Assembly (NCBI RefSeq): GCF_004210375.1
Contig: NC_134829.1
Span: 26,924,034-26,988,033, forward strand
Source: Tachypleus tridentatus
Taxonomy: Eukaryota > Arthropoda > Merostomata > Xiphosura > Limulidae
Length of the DNA stretch: 64,000 bases
Direction of reading: 5' to 3'
The notes under the pieces were generated by a model, which was not told where the DNA came from, did not search any database, and saw only the letters and a list, made by a program, of their open reading frames with translations. Positions 1 through 13,400 of the stretch are shown in pieces; positions within the stretch are counted from its first letter, which is position 1; every line of letters begins with the position of its first letter. Both the position numbers and the translations under genes were made by a program.

Positions 1-910
1 ACATTTAACTTAAGAGATACCATAACTTTAATGTATGCTACGTATTATACTTATTTCAGACGAGACTGCATTGCATTGTTACATATTACAATTTGAAACT
101 GAGTGAAAATGAGTCAAACTGTAATTTAATTTCAAAAGTTAATTAAATATTAATACGTATAAAGTGTGTGGTATTTGTGAAGAAGATTGATACATACAGT
201 CTCCTTTCTTAATACTAATACATTTTAATATACAAACAATAATATAATTTATAATAATGGTTTCTAGAAATAATTAGTTATATACAAAAGTTTTACAAAC
301 GTACAAACATTATTGATTCTTCTATTTAACACAGAACTTCCTTGATATCCTATCGAAGGTTCACGATGACTGAATTAATTTTGAGTTTGTATTGGTACAA
401 TTCACTTAACCGGAATCTAACTAGTTCTTCGGTGATTATGCGCGAGTTTTTCACAGCTGTGGTTGTATAATATAATGTCTTCGTAAAAATACTAACGTTC
501 GATGTTAATCAGCTGAAGTTAAACGGTTTGTAATGTACGAAACCTATAAACGTTCCCGGTTAAATATTTGAAGTTTTCGATTAGCAAGTATTAATCAAAA
601 TTATAGTTTTGAAAGTTTATAGCAGCCCAGCTGTAACAAACAAATAAATATACTGGCGTTTGGTGCTTTTCGTTAGTTACTTTTATAAGATTAAGGGATT
701 CTAGAAATTTCAACTTGCAAAAATATACTGGCATTAACATACACATATACATCACTGATTCTTACACTCGAGGATTTTCTACAACTTTAGTAAATAGGGG
801 TGAATTTCACAATATGGATTTAACATTATAAGTGACATGCATTTCTGAATATATAATTAACTGAAACAAACATCGATATTGAAATAGATATATTATAGTA
901 AATCCGTCAC
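1..910. repeat. Diverged ~0.8-kb duplicated block, copy A
   Basis: This stretch aligns by eye, in the same orientation and order, with 11,090-11,915 in the first intron of the C18orf21-like gene. Shared landmarks include 'aagttaattaaat', 'aagattgataca(t/c)acag', 'atttataataatggtt', 'ttctacaa(c/a)tttag' and 'tgaaacaaacat', spread over the whole length with small indels between. No terminal repeats, tail or reading frame is visible, so it may be an old segmental duplication or an unrecognised mobile element. The left end may run off the window. Confidence 0.6.
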
Positions 911-1788
911 AGATATCACCTGATTTATTATTAAAGGGCACTACAATCGACACTTTTGCCCAGAGTGCAACATCAAAGTAACACTTCCATGGGCGGAATA
1001 GGTCAAATCTCCAAACAGTTACAAAATAACGAAGGCTTTTAAAAAAATGAAGTTAAGGAGTTTCTGGATCACGTGCTTTGAGAAAAATGTAAATACTTGT
1101 AATAGGCGAATAAAACAATAAAGTAGATAGCGCATAGTATGCCTGCATATCAGATTAGTGCATTGTCCACCTAATCCAGTATATTTAATTTCAACTGTTG
1201 AAAACACTGTAATTGCCTCAAGGGGCGGTATGATATGACTTTAATTTTACCAAACTGAGTGTAGTTTGAAGGCAGTTGCTTGTCTTGAAGACAACCAGCT
1301 TAAGTGAAAAGAAATGCGAGATTACAATCCGTGAATTTTTTGTATTCAGTCATATATCTATGTATATTTACGTATACTTTTAAACACTAATTTCTTTGTT
1401 ATGAAGGTTTCTCTTTCAGTTTTATCAAGACTTCTTAGACCTACGTGTTTTTAGCACATCATGAATGGATTTGAGTAATTATATTTGTATATATTTGTTA
1501 GTTTTAAGCATTAATATTTGTGTTTTATGTATACTTGTACATCATTTCGTAATTTATTCCTCATCCGTTGATGAAATATAATTCCTTAGTGATTATACTA
1601 TAAAATACTTGTTTTTAAAAATGCTCAAAGAATAAGAGCAAAATGAACGTGTATGGGAAATATTTTAATAATTTCGTTTAATTTACCATAGTTTTGCTAT
1701 TCTTGTTACTTTTACAAAATCATCTTGTCAATAGCTCAAATTAAAGTTTACGTATCTAACATTAACAGCTAAGCCTGTAAACAATAAA
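911..1788. other. 5' flank / possible 5' UTR of the C18orf21-like gene
   Basis: AT-rich DNA just upstream of the inferred start codon. I see no TATA box placed convincingly, no CpG-rich core and no repeat that I recognise. The promoter and 5' UTR of the downstream gene should lie here unless a further non-coding exon lies off the left edge. Confidence 0.3.
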
Positions 1789-1889
1789 ATGGATGGAGAT
1801 TCTCGTGTAGTCAAGAAAACTGTTAAGCATCTTTTAAATGCAGGAACTTCTGCTCTTGCATTTTCTCCAGTTATTTCAAGGTTATATTT
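1789..1889 (+). CDS. C18orf21-like: Exon 1 of the C18orf21-like gene
   Basis: ATG at 1789 opens a 33-codon frame beginning MDGDSRVVKKTVKHLL and ends with two spare bases at a strong donor (TT|GTAAGTATA, GT at 1890-1891). Exon 2 starts with the one base needed to complete a Phe codon, so the join gives ...SRLYF-YKFQELL. The N-terminal amphipathic stretch with a Leu-Leu pair, placed 40-50 residues before the first CxxC, agrees with vertebrate C18orf21. It is short and lies 15.2 kb from exon 2, so it is easy to miss. Transcript evidence would settle it. Confidence 0.72.
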
Positions 1890-4439
1890 GTAAGTATAAC
1901 TTTTTAAAACGCGCTTTATACATCATTATACTTGTTATGTTTTACAAGTATTTGCAAGTTGCACTTAATATGAAACTGAGTTTGAAACAAATAACAAAAG
2001 TGAGTGTTTACGAGAAAATTTTAATCATCAATATATTTGAAGCTGTCAGTCTTTAAAGATAACTGATATTATTGTTAAAGTTTTAAAATTAATGACCAGG
2101 CTAGTGGTAGTAATACTTAGTAGTATTGCTACTACTACTATTATTATTATTATTAATAAGTACCATTACTAGTAATATGTATTACTTTGAGCACAAAACA
2201 TTGTGCCTGAAATGTCAGTTATTGAAGGAAGCGTATTGTATATTTCCATGAAATAAGACTTGGACAACAAGAAACCATTAGATCATTTCATTCAAATTTG
2301 AAGTTATCTTGAGAAAAGTGAAAAACAAGAACAAAGTAAAAAACGCATGTTTATAATCCCTGCCTGCTTAATTATTTGTAGCTACTTCCCCCCACGTACT
2401 TTATTTGGGAATATTTTTTCTTTTGAATTATCGTTTTTTCATCATACAAAAAAAGAGATTAACACAATTGATTCATTTTGCCCTTTTTCTTTTTTTTTGT
2501 CATGAAACTTCTGTTTGACATGAACTCTTTAAAAAGAATTAACAGTCATGAAAGAAATGGGTGCACACTTTCTTTAAAAGTGGTCATTTAAAAAAAAGAA
2601 CCTCCCTCTTCCTCTTTTTGAAAACTGGATACTAGATGTTTTTATTTTACTTGGCCTAAACCCACTATTTACTTCTTAGGAAATCACCGATTCTTCTCTT
2701 TTAAACTTTTATAAAATAATGGTCTCTACGACTGATGATGGCAACTCACTGTGTAAGCCAGATATCCCAGTTGAAGAATAAAACTTTATTCATTGGACCG
2801 TAACCTGTCTTTTCTGTATTTTAGATTTATGTCCTTTTGTCATGTTCTTTTCATGATACAGTTCAAAGACCCTTATTCTGTAAATCCTTTGGATAATTGT
2901 GTAAATTTCAGTAAGATCACCATTTAATTTTCTTTTAATATTTTCAAGAGAAAGTATGTGAGCAGATCTTAACCTATTCATATAAGATAACCTATCTATG
3001 GAATCATTCTTCTATTAACTCATTACCAGTTTGAGTGTTAGGGAAATGTGACACTACTTACTGTCAGCAAACAGTAATGTATTTTAGAAATTCATTATAA
3101 AAGTCTTTCATACTCATAGTATGAGATGAACTCATTCATTATAATTTAAATTTATATTTGATAATTTTACGTTTTTGTTGTTGTGTTGAAGCATGTTATT
3201 TGACTACTGTATATTAAATTTAGTCTTTAAGGGTTTAGAATCTGGATTGGGTAAGTGTGAAAAAAATTTACACATTACCCCTCAGTTAGTTGTATAGTTA
3301 AATGGAACATATGTAGTTGGTTGGGGTCATTATGACCCAATGGGGGTCATTGGGGGCAATATTTAAATTATTAAGAAACTGAAACTCTTATAATCCTTTT
3401 TGTTAAAATTCTTATTTGTAAGCAAAATAGAATAATGAAATCCTTAGGTTACAGCTTACTATATTAAAATGTATTGCAGTGGCATTAGGTCCTTTCCTAG
3501 CCATCTGTATAAAATAAAAGCCAAAATGGTAATATGGAGATGCACATGAAGTAAAACAAATGGTTAAACAGAGAAATGTCAGAAAAGAAGAGACATAGAA
3601 TAAATATATTTTGATCATAAACTAAAAAGTGCACACAAAAGCAAGTAAACTAAAATCATGGGAAAATAAACTGATCCTGCAAAAAAATTATAATACCTGT
3701 AGTCACATTTGGTAAATATGATCACAGCTAAACCTTTACAAAAACCTACAACTATAAGGACTGCAGTGTGAACAGATACACAATTAAGGAAGCTACTGTG
3801 GTTGGGGCTAAATAAAGTACCATCTATCACATATTAATTAATTACAGATATTTCTTTAAGTCATAATGACCTCACATGATTATTTGAGTGTTAAAGAAAG
3901 ATTTAGAGTGTAATTTTTTATGATTAGCTTAAATAATAGTTTGATGTTATTTGAAATTAACTCCTGACACTTTGCATCTTATAATAACTGTAACAAATGG
4001 ACAACAGGGGACCATTTGGATACTCAAGACTATTTGTATATATGTGTCTTTGACAAAAAGTAAACTCAAACAACCCTTCATAGGAAATTATATATCTCTC
4101 TTGAAAGTTATATGTCCTACATATAACTTATAAGTTAATTACAATGTTAGAAAATTAAAACTATCTTAACTTTAGACTACTTTCCTTCCCCATATCTGAT
4201 TACCTAATAGTAACAATAACTTATGTGTCAGCAGACACTAATTAACAGTTTTTACTGAACAAAAACAAATACTATGTTTTCATATCTATTAAATTGTAAA
4301 AGCTTTGGTTGTGGTTGTAGTTAATCTCTGAAAATTAAGCTATCAACATTTCTTTCACGTTTTGCTTGGGAACATCAAACTTTTAATAATATATCTTGGT
4401 TATGACATATAGTTAGTTGTGTGCAATTTTTAGTATACA

Positions 4440-4474
<35 letters not shown>

Positions 4475-7400
4475 ATTGTTTTCTTTTTGTCATACATACA
4501 ACAGTGCTGACAGTTTGTAAGTGGGTTAAAAATTCAAATATGTGTTTCAGTATAGAGAAGTTTAATATAATTTTAGGTATTTATAGAAAATATGAATATA
4601 AGTTTAGTGTCTAGACAAGACACTGGATAGGCCTCAGTTGGAATACTAAGTTTAGTTTTCCCTATCTAAGACGTGATGAGTGACTTATTTTACAGGCTAC
4701 AGTGGAGATACTACTACAATGAAAAGGTTATTGTATTATGATAGATTAAGATCTTGTAACTTATTTTCTTGTAGGAAAGTAATTTTAAGAGAGGATCTTA
4801 ATGAAGCTCACAAGATTGTTTGGGAGATCAGTAGGATAAAGTCCTGTGATATATTCTAAAGACAATCAGATTAGAACACACAGTTTTAAGATATGATAGT
4901 GACAGGTTAAACTCCAGATAAGACATGTTTATATTTTGACAGGATGATTAGCTTACAGAATGACCTGCCATTGGTTGTATTTGAGGTCAGTATTTTACAA
5001 ATGTTTTGTTAGTTTCATGAAAGATAAATGGTGGGTTTAAGTTTTTACTTTTTTTCAAAGGTTGTTGTACAAATATGACCTTTTAAAGTAAGTGTACAAA
5101 TATGAAGTGTTTTTTTTTGTTTGCCTGTGTTGTTCAGAAGATTAGAACTTGAATTTTAGGTGTGATTGTTGTTAAATACCTAAAATCTTAAAGTGACTGG
5201 TTGTCAGTAAAATAGCTAATACAAGTCCAAATTTTTGTTGTGTATAAACATGAAAGTTAAGGGTGAAGTGGTGTAACTTGTATAAGACTGGTTCATTTGG
5301 AATATTAGAGGTAGTTTTGGTTTCATTGGACTTTCAACAGGAAGGATATAAATGTTTCTGTCAAGACTGTAGCTTTAGACTTTAAGGAAACTTTGATGAA
5401 TGTGCTTACTGAATAAAAGTCAATGATGTATAGTATTTGTGATTTCATACCACAAGATTTTTTTATGGATTAGTGTGAGAAAGTGATGTTTACTCGAATA
5501 TATAATGACTAAAAATGAAAAATCATTTTTGTAGTAAGGGTGTAATAATAGATATGTATTATATATATAATCTTTTGACATTTTGGAAGTCGGCAAAATG
5601 TAACATAGTATATTTCATTTTATCCTGGCTCATAATAGGAATTGCACAAAACCCTAATAAACTGTTTGTGCAAAAAGTGCCTTAAACAGTAAAGATTCAG
5701 GTCAAACAGCATTTTAAAACCATTACTGTTGGTTGGTAAGGCTGTTCACATAAAAATGTGCAAAAAAGTGTTAGATTTACAAGTAAAAGAAAATACACTC
5801 GTATTGACCTATTTATAATTCTTATTTTTCTCTTGCCAGTTTACAACAAAATCAGTTTGGTATATTGTAACCAAACCCTTTGTACAATACTAAATAAGGT
5901 TCTGTGAAGGTTGTAGGGGTATTGAAAAGTTGATTTGTTTCTTTTATGTCTTATATAAGCTAAAAGATATCAGTTGTAGTGCAAATGATTTTATCAACAT
6001 CCGTTAAAATTAGCTTTCCTGCAGATATCTGGTGTTCCTTTAAAATTCTTGAGTACAGAGTGAAACATGGATTACCATCAAGCTATAGATGAACAGGTTG
6101 CAAAAGTTCTATAGGATCGTACTGTAGGAATAGCAACTGTACAAGTCAACTTCACTAGTACCAGTGGGAATGTAATTCTTCAATGTCAAAGCTATCAGTG
6201 ATGGGGTTAAAGTTACTTAGAGATATACAAGAAAATTGCTTGGGCCCTTTTCTTTCTTTATGAGCATTGTTTTTGTCTTTGTGCAAGAAGAATACATCTG
6301 TGGTTATTGATATAGTACAGTTTTAATGTATAGACTAAACTAACGTATAATTTAAGGACCACGAGGGATCTTTTGGTCCAACTAGGCCATTCAGTCCACT
6401 CTACTAAACCCTGAAATAAAAGTACAAACTCAAAGCTAGCCCTTATCAATCAAATATTTATCAAACTTCCCTTAAACTCCCTTAAATTAACTGCATCTAC
6501 CATATCTGAATGCAACCCATTCCAAAGACCAAGCACTCTGTTAAAAAACAATTGTCTTAACAGAAGATGACTCCTACTCTTAGAAAATTTATATTTGTGA
6601 CCCATAATCTTAACAGTCTTATCATCTATTCATATCAACATTTGTCCCCTGCTGATACAGTGGCAAGTCTACAGACTTACATTGCCAAAATCAGGAGTTC
6701 AATTCTCCTCGGTGGACTCAGCAGATAGCCCGATGTGGCTTTACTATAAGAAGACACTCATATTAACAATATCAATTCCTTTTAGAAATCCTCTTTAACT
6801 CTTTTTTTTTTTTCAAGAGAAAACAGTTTTGTAGATCTTAACCTAACCTTGTATGACAACCTTTTCATCACAGGGATTGTTCTGAAAGCCCTAAGAACCA
6901 TTTCCAACAATTCAATGTCCTTTATAAGATAAGGATCCCAGGATTGAACACAGTATTTCAAATGTGGCCAAACCAATGACTTATGCAATGATGTCATAGC
7001 CTCTTTAGACTTGTATTCAATATCTTTATAAAACAGCATTCTTCTCCTTACAGCCAGCAACACAAAGAAGTTTAATATTACCAGCAAACTTAAATAATTT
7101 ATTGAACATTCCTTTATCTGCATTGTTGATCTAGATTAAAATGAATGAAGGTGTTACTACTGAGTTCTGAGGTGTCCTGCTTGTGACATTAATCCAGTTT
7201 AATTGAATTTCATTTATAACAACCTTTTGATTTCTTCCTTTCAGTCAGTTTGCTATCAAATGAGCCAATCTATTCCACATATCTATGGAGAAAACTTTTT
7301 AATAAGTTCTTCATGTTACACCATGCCAAGTTCCTTCTGACAATACAGATGCTCGAATATCACACTAATATCTTCATCTACATAAGCAGTAACTTCTTCA

Positions 7401-10400
7401 AAGAATCAAAAATCAGTAAGGCATTATTTTTATGTGTTTCATAAAATTTTAAACTATGTTAAATGACTTTGCAACTAATCTTTATCAGATTTCAAAGAAC
7501 ATATCTCAATATTAAAGTAAAATTCTTAGTTATATAATTTCTGGAATAATTCTTATCACTTTCCTTGAAAAGAGGAATAACATTAGTCAACTTTTAATCT
7601 TTTGACATCTGTCCACTGTTTACGGACTTATGAAAAAGTAATAGTAACTGGTTCTGTATCCAATCCTAGACCTTCTTGAAAATCCGTGGGTAAATATCTG
7701 ACACATTAAACTTATCAATTTTTCGTTAAGACACATAGAATTAATGTGATCATCTTATTCAGTCTAGTTTCTATCCAAGAACTGTTCAGGATGAAGAATA
7801 TTACTTACATTTTGATTAGTAAAACTTGAAGAAAAAGTGTAATTTAATAACATAGCTATTCTATAATTTTCAGATACTAGTCTTCTTGTATCATTTCTTA
7901 AAGATTCTACTCCCATCTTAACATTTTGCTTGCCCTTAATTTATTTAAAGCCCTTACTAGTAATTTTTACATTTTTGACCAACCTTTTTTCATGTAGATT
8001 TTGTGATTTACTAATCTCCCATTTGACCAACTCTCTTGATTTTTTGTAATCCTTTTTAATTTTAAACTTTTTTATATTTATAATACTTTAGTTTTATCTC
8101 TTCTTTTCTTTGTAAACCAACCTGGTTTTTTATTTGTAGCTATCTTGTTTATTTATTTTAGGAATGTGCCTATCTTCAATACTTAATTTATTTAAAAAAT
8201 TTTTTCATTTTCAATCCTGTCATTATTCATTACTTTGTTGTGAATAGTAAATGAAATAAGAGCAAACAGATGATAATGCATTCAGAAGTTGAAAAATATT
8301 TAACATATGACTTCATATCAGTGAAGCAGTTTTAGATAATGTTTTATGGTACTTTACAACATAGATGTCAGAAAATGTTACTTGCTTCTATAAAGAACAG
8401 ATGGGTAATACTTTGCATCAGTGCTAAAGAGTCTGGGCATTGACAAAGCTTTTGAACTCTCTCTCTCTCTCATGAATTTCATAATGTAAATTGTACTAGT
8501 CTGTAATGCAATCAACACTAGACTGTACCTCTTTACCAGTATGGAGAGGATACATCCTCCTTGTGTTATAAGCCAAAAACTTATTGTTTTCCTTGACACT
8601 GCTGCATGCAGTTCATTTTTTTCTTTCACTAAGAATTATAGAAATTATTATTTTCAGCTTTCAGTAAACATTTAAATTATCTTTCTTAACTTCATTTTCT
8701 TATTTTGAACAACAACAACAAAAAGAGCAATTTCAGGGATTTCTTCTAACTTATGAATTCACATTTCCAATGTTTGCAACTTCCTGAGGTCCAGACACTT
8801 TTCAACAGAAGTTCTCTTCTACTGTTTTGGTAGTGACTGGGGGATGTTTGAAAGTAAATAATGTTATCATTTTTGAGCATCAACTAGTTGTTTTATTTTC
8901 CGTTTCTCATCTCGGGGACTCACAGTCTTCTTCCTCTATAGCTTTTGCTAAGCCTCCCACATCTTTGGACAATTTTTAAAAAACTTCCCACTTCATACCT
9001 TTGCATCCAATTTTTTTTACCACGATGAGGATCAGGTAACTCAACCTTCATTTTTTACTACTGTTGTATCTCAGGTATGTGATATACTTCCTCAGATGCT
9101 AGTTATTTCTTCTGGTTCATAGACTATGTTGTTGCATTACTTTCCATTGAAGCTGGGTGATTTAGTCAGTTAATATATTGTGTACATCAGTAAGTGTCAC
9201 ATAAACCAATTCATTAAAATTACAACAAAAACATTGAAAACAGAAAAACAAATAATTAAATGGTTTGGCCACATTACAAAGAATGCAACAACCAGCAACA
9301 CAAGCATGTAATATGAAAGTGAACAGGATTCAAAGCAAGAGATTAACAAATGGCATTAATCACTGAGATTCTAAATAAACACAGCCTTACAGTGACCCTG
9401 GCCCCCCCATCCTGTTTTGGAATAACAGCTATATCTCCCTGTCATGGTTAATTACAGATCTAGAATGAAAAAGTTAAGTAAATGGGGCTGTCAGTTAATT
9501 CACTAACAAACACCACTACTTACCTGACTTTCCTCTCTTTCTACACAGGTTGATGATATTCATATTGCCACATCTTTCTGATCTCAAGACTTATTCTATA
9601 GCTTGTGGTTAGAATTTTTCTTTCCTTTAACTCTCAAATCCTTTGAAATTTTTCTTTCAGCAGTGGAATCATTTTCTTCTCATACTTTATTTCCTCCCAT
9701 ATTTGCTTCTCCTTGTCTTGTGTTTGCTCAGCTTCATTATTATTTTTAGTTTTCTTACTAATGCTCTGCATCATGGTTCCCAACAGCTTTACTGTTCTCC
9801 ATGCTAACCTTAATTTCTTTTTGAGTAGTAGTTTTGTTTATTTGCCTTTTTAGGATGCTTTACTTTCTGGAGTTGGACTCTGTTAGGCTTTTTTCAGGAA
9901 ACTGTTCAACACCTTTACTTTGATATGTGATATTTGGTAAGTTTTTAATAATTTGGAAATTCAAGCTGAGACAGCTTATTAACACTTATCACCTCTCAGT
10001 TCATGGGAACCCAGTCAGTTTCTCAACATAGAGCCATTGTAGGATCACCCGTATTCTTTTCCTTGCCGTTTTTGAAGCTCTCATCTTTCTCCCTTCCTGA
10101 ATAACTTTTTTCTTTTTGTCTAATACCAAAACATTTTGAAAACTAAAACATGCCCTAACTGTCAGCCTAATGTTACACTGCACTTCCAATCACCTAATAG
10201 GGTTTTAGCACATTTGAGGCCTCATTGGATTTCTCATTTAAATTCTAACAGATTGATGATTGTTGTGTTGGGAAAAAAGGCTTCATAATTTGAATGTAAA
10301 ATGGAAACTGATGTGAATCTCAGCTGTATCCTGTCTCTTGTATTAAAAAAAAATGTTCACAGAAATAAAACAAGTCAGATATCATTCCATCTGTATGCCT

Positions 10401-13400
10401 GATTGAGTCTTTTTACAAATGAGAGTTTACACTTTTTTATTTTGGGGGAGAATATTTTTAAAAAGCCATATAATTATGCAAATAGCTGCATGGAGCTCAT
10501 GAGCCACAGGTCTAGTAGAAAGTGAATTGCTTTTGAAACTGCCTCTTGAATCTGGTCTTTTGGGAGATTGACTCTTCTTCTTTGTGCAGCTGTGGACCTC
10601 CTTCAGAGGTTCCTTAGGTCACATAGGTGCTCTTTCAAAGGTTTCCCTGTCTTCTCACTTGCATTCTCCACTTTCTTATTTTCCAATATTCTTTCCACCC
10701 CTCTCAGATGCCTTGTATCTTTTGCACTTGGAGAAAGCTGCATCTCTCCTCCAGACATTTTGTTTATTGGTACCTGTCCTCAACCTTATTCTGGTGTTTT
10801 ATTCTTCTCTGTTTCTATTTTCCAAGAAGACTAGGGATTGACCACCTAAACTAGTTCTGTCCTCTTTGAAGCAATTTATTGTCACCACTTGATTAAAGAT
10901 GGAAGCCTATCTTAATTTTAGGTAATTATTCTCTATTGAGTTGTGGGTGACCAAGGTTGATGTTCATCTGACCATCCGTTGCTTATTTCCTTTTGTTCAC
11001 ACTGATCATATTTTTCTTTTGGGGCCTTTCTCTTAGGAACGGATTCTACCTCTTGTTACATATAATTTATCTCAGACAAGTCTCTGATTTTTTATGTTCC
11101 ATATATTAAGCATTACTATTTCAAATAGTCAGAAATTTTAATTTTAACTTAAAAGTTAATTAAATGTCACTGTGTCTTAAATTTGTGATATTTACCAACA
11201 AGATTGATACACACAGTTTTCTTTCTTAACACATATATTTTAACATCCAAATAACTTGGCAATTTATAATAATGGTTATAACAAATAACTATTACAAATT
11301 TGGTTTACATACAAGAGTTTTCTATCTGGTCTGTTACTGAATATTTTATTGACAGTCCAGGGCCATGATGAGCAAATTAATTCTGAATTGGTATTGTTAC
11401 ACTTCTCTTGACAGGAAATATATCTAGCTCTATCCTTAGTTGGCCTCGTGGTTTATAAGCTCACTTTTTACCAAGAAAGATATCTAATGTCTTTGTAGAA
11501 ATATTAATGTCTGAAGCTAAACAGTTTATGAAGTTCAAAATCTATAAATGTTCTTGGTCAAATTCTGTAGTTTTTTTATTAATAAGCTTTAAACACAATT
11601 ACAGCTTACAAGGTTTATTGTATACTGACTGTATTTGACCAACGACATTATACAATCGTCTCTTAGTGTGTCAATTTATAACGTTTTTAGGAGACATTCT
11701 CAAAAAAGTTTCACCTAGCAAAAATACTGTCAATTGCTGGTATTACATATACACCTAGTGTTGATTCGTACACTTGAGAATCTTCTACAAATTTAGAGAA
11801 AAGGTAGAATTTGTGCAATACATATTTAACAATATAAGTTACATACATTTCTAAATATATATTGAAATGAAACAAACATAGGTATTAAAATAATAATAAA
11901 TCCATTATACCTTTATGTTTTCAACTGGGTCTTGAGACCTTTTGCATTGAGGATTCATTCATTTGATCTGCATTTTCTCTACAGTATGGACAACTGACTC
12001 CTTCTTGCTCCATCCTGGAAGTCATCTTCTGCAGAAGCTTCTCTTCTCTTTTAGGAGTTGTCTTTTTCAATTGGTTGTCAAGATTTTCAAATCAGTCATG
12101 ACTCCCATTCAATATGTGATTCACTTGAAGGTCTTTCTCAACTTGTTTACTTGGTGGATTTACCCTTTACCTATATGTTTTTTTAAACATAGAGCTTCTG
12201 GTTACCAAAGCTGTTGGTAACCATCTGTTGGCAGTCTGTGAGCCTCTACATCTTTCATCTTGGAGGCCCCCTTTTTTTTTGTCAGCTTTGGACATCCATT
12301 TTTCATCAGGACATGCCACTGTCCCCTTTCTCCTCTTTTTGATTATTCAGATCTGGATTGTCTTCTTTGCCCTTTGCAACCAATACTATGTTATCTCATT
12401 TGTACACTTCCCTTTAGAGACAACCAACATTGTCTTTTTCTGCTGTAAGATTCATGTGGTTCTTTTGATATATCTCTTTCCACTTGAACAAATGGGTCAA
12501 GAAACTTATCCAGCTTGTTTATTCTTATCACAAAATCTGCATCAAGTAGGGGACAATTGAAAGTGTTATGCTCATTTTCTCCTACTCAATGTCCACTGTA
12601 AGAATGTTTCTACTTGGTTTATTTTCACATTGTTTTATGTCGTTACATTGTTAAAAAGTGCACTTATGAACAGAATTGTTACAAAAACTAAAGACTGTTA
12701 CTTTTAGGCTGCATAATCTGTTATTGTATTGGTCAAAGAGTGTTTCCCTTCTTGAGATGGATGCAGTTTTTCATTGAATTATGCCCCTCCTCCCTAGGAT
12801 CCCTCCTTTTTAATTTTTTTTTGTACTCTAGACACTATACCATCTTCTTGACATCAAATTCTGGTCAGCTATTCTGTGAAGAGATGAGAAGTGTGTCCAG
12901 AAGTTAAAATCTTTCTCTACTTGAAAAAGTATTTCAGATGTATATTTACCTTCAAAGAACTGCTTATCCTACTAATCCACTTCTGGTCTCAGAAACACAA
13001 GCTTTTGGTTCATAGAAACTGCTCATGGAGAGTACAGTGCAAGTGAGTTATGTCACCCTCCTGTTGATAGAAGGTTATTATGTTGTGTCACTTAGCAATT
13101 CAGTTTAATGTAGTACATTGTGGAGGTGTGAATTATATGTTCTCAAATGCAATTTGAGGAAAGTAAAATATTAACATATTTATGTTCAGTATTAATTTAT
13201 TTTCATTTTTCGTACAAGCACAAAAACTTAAAAAGAAATGTTAATTTTTGTAGAAATTACAACTGCATACAATTTATAGTGACTGTCAGATCTGTATAAA
13301 AGCTGTAGATGAAAATACTATACTGTAAACATGGAAATTAATTTTTAAACTACAGGGTATTTCACCTACTTTAAAACACACCATAACAGTTATGAAATAT

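Noticed and set aside
10568-10854. Three overlapping plus-strand frames, and similar ones at 11,963-12,560
   Set aside because: They come from pyrimidine-rich sequence giving Leu/Phe/Ser-rich peptides; no motif or splice context.
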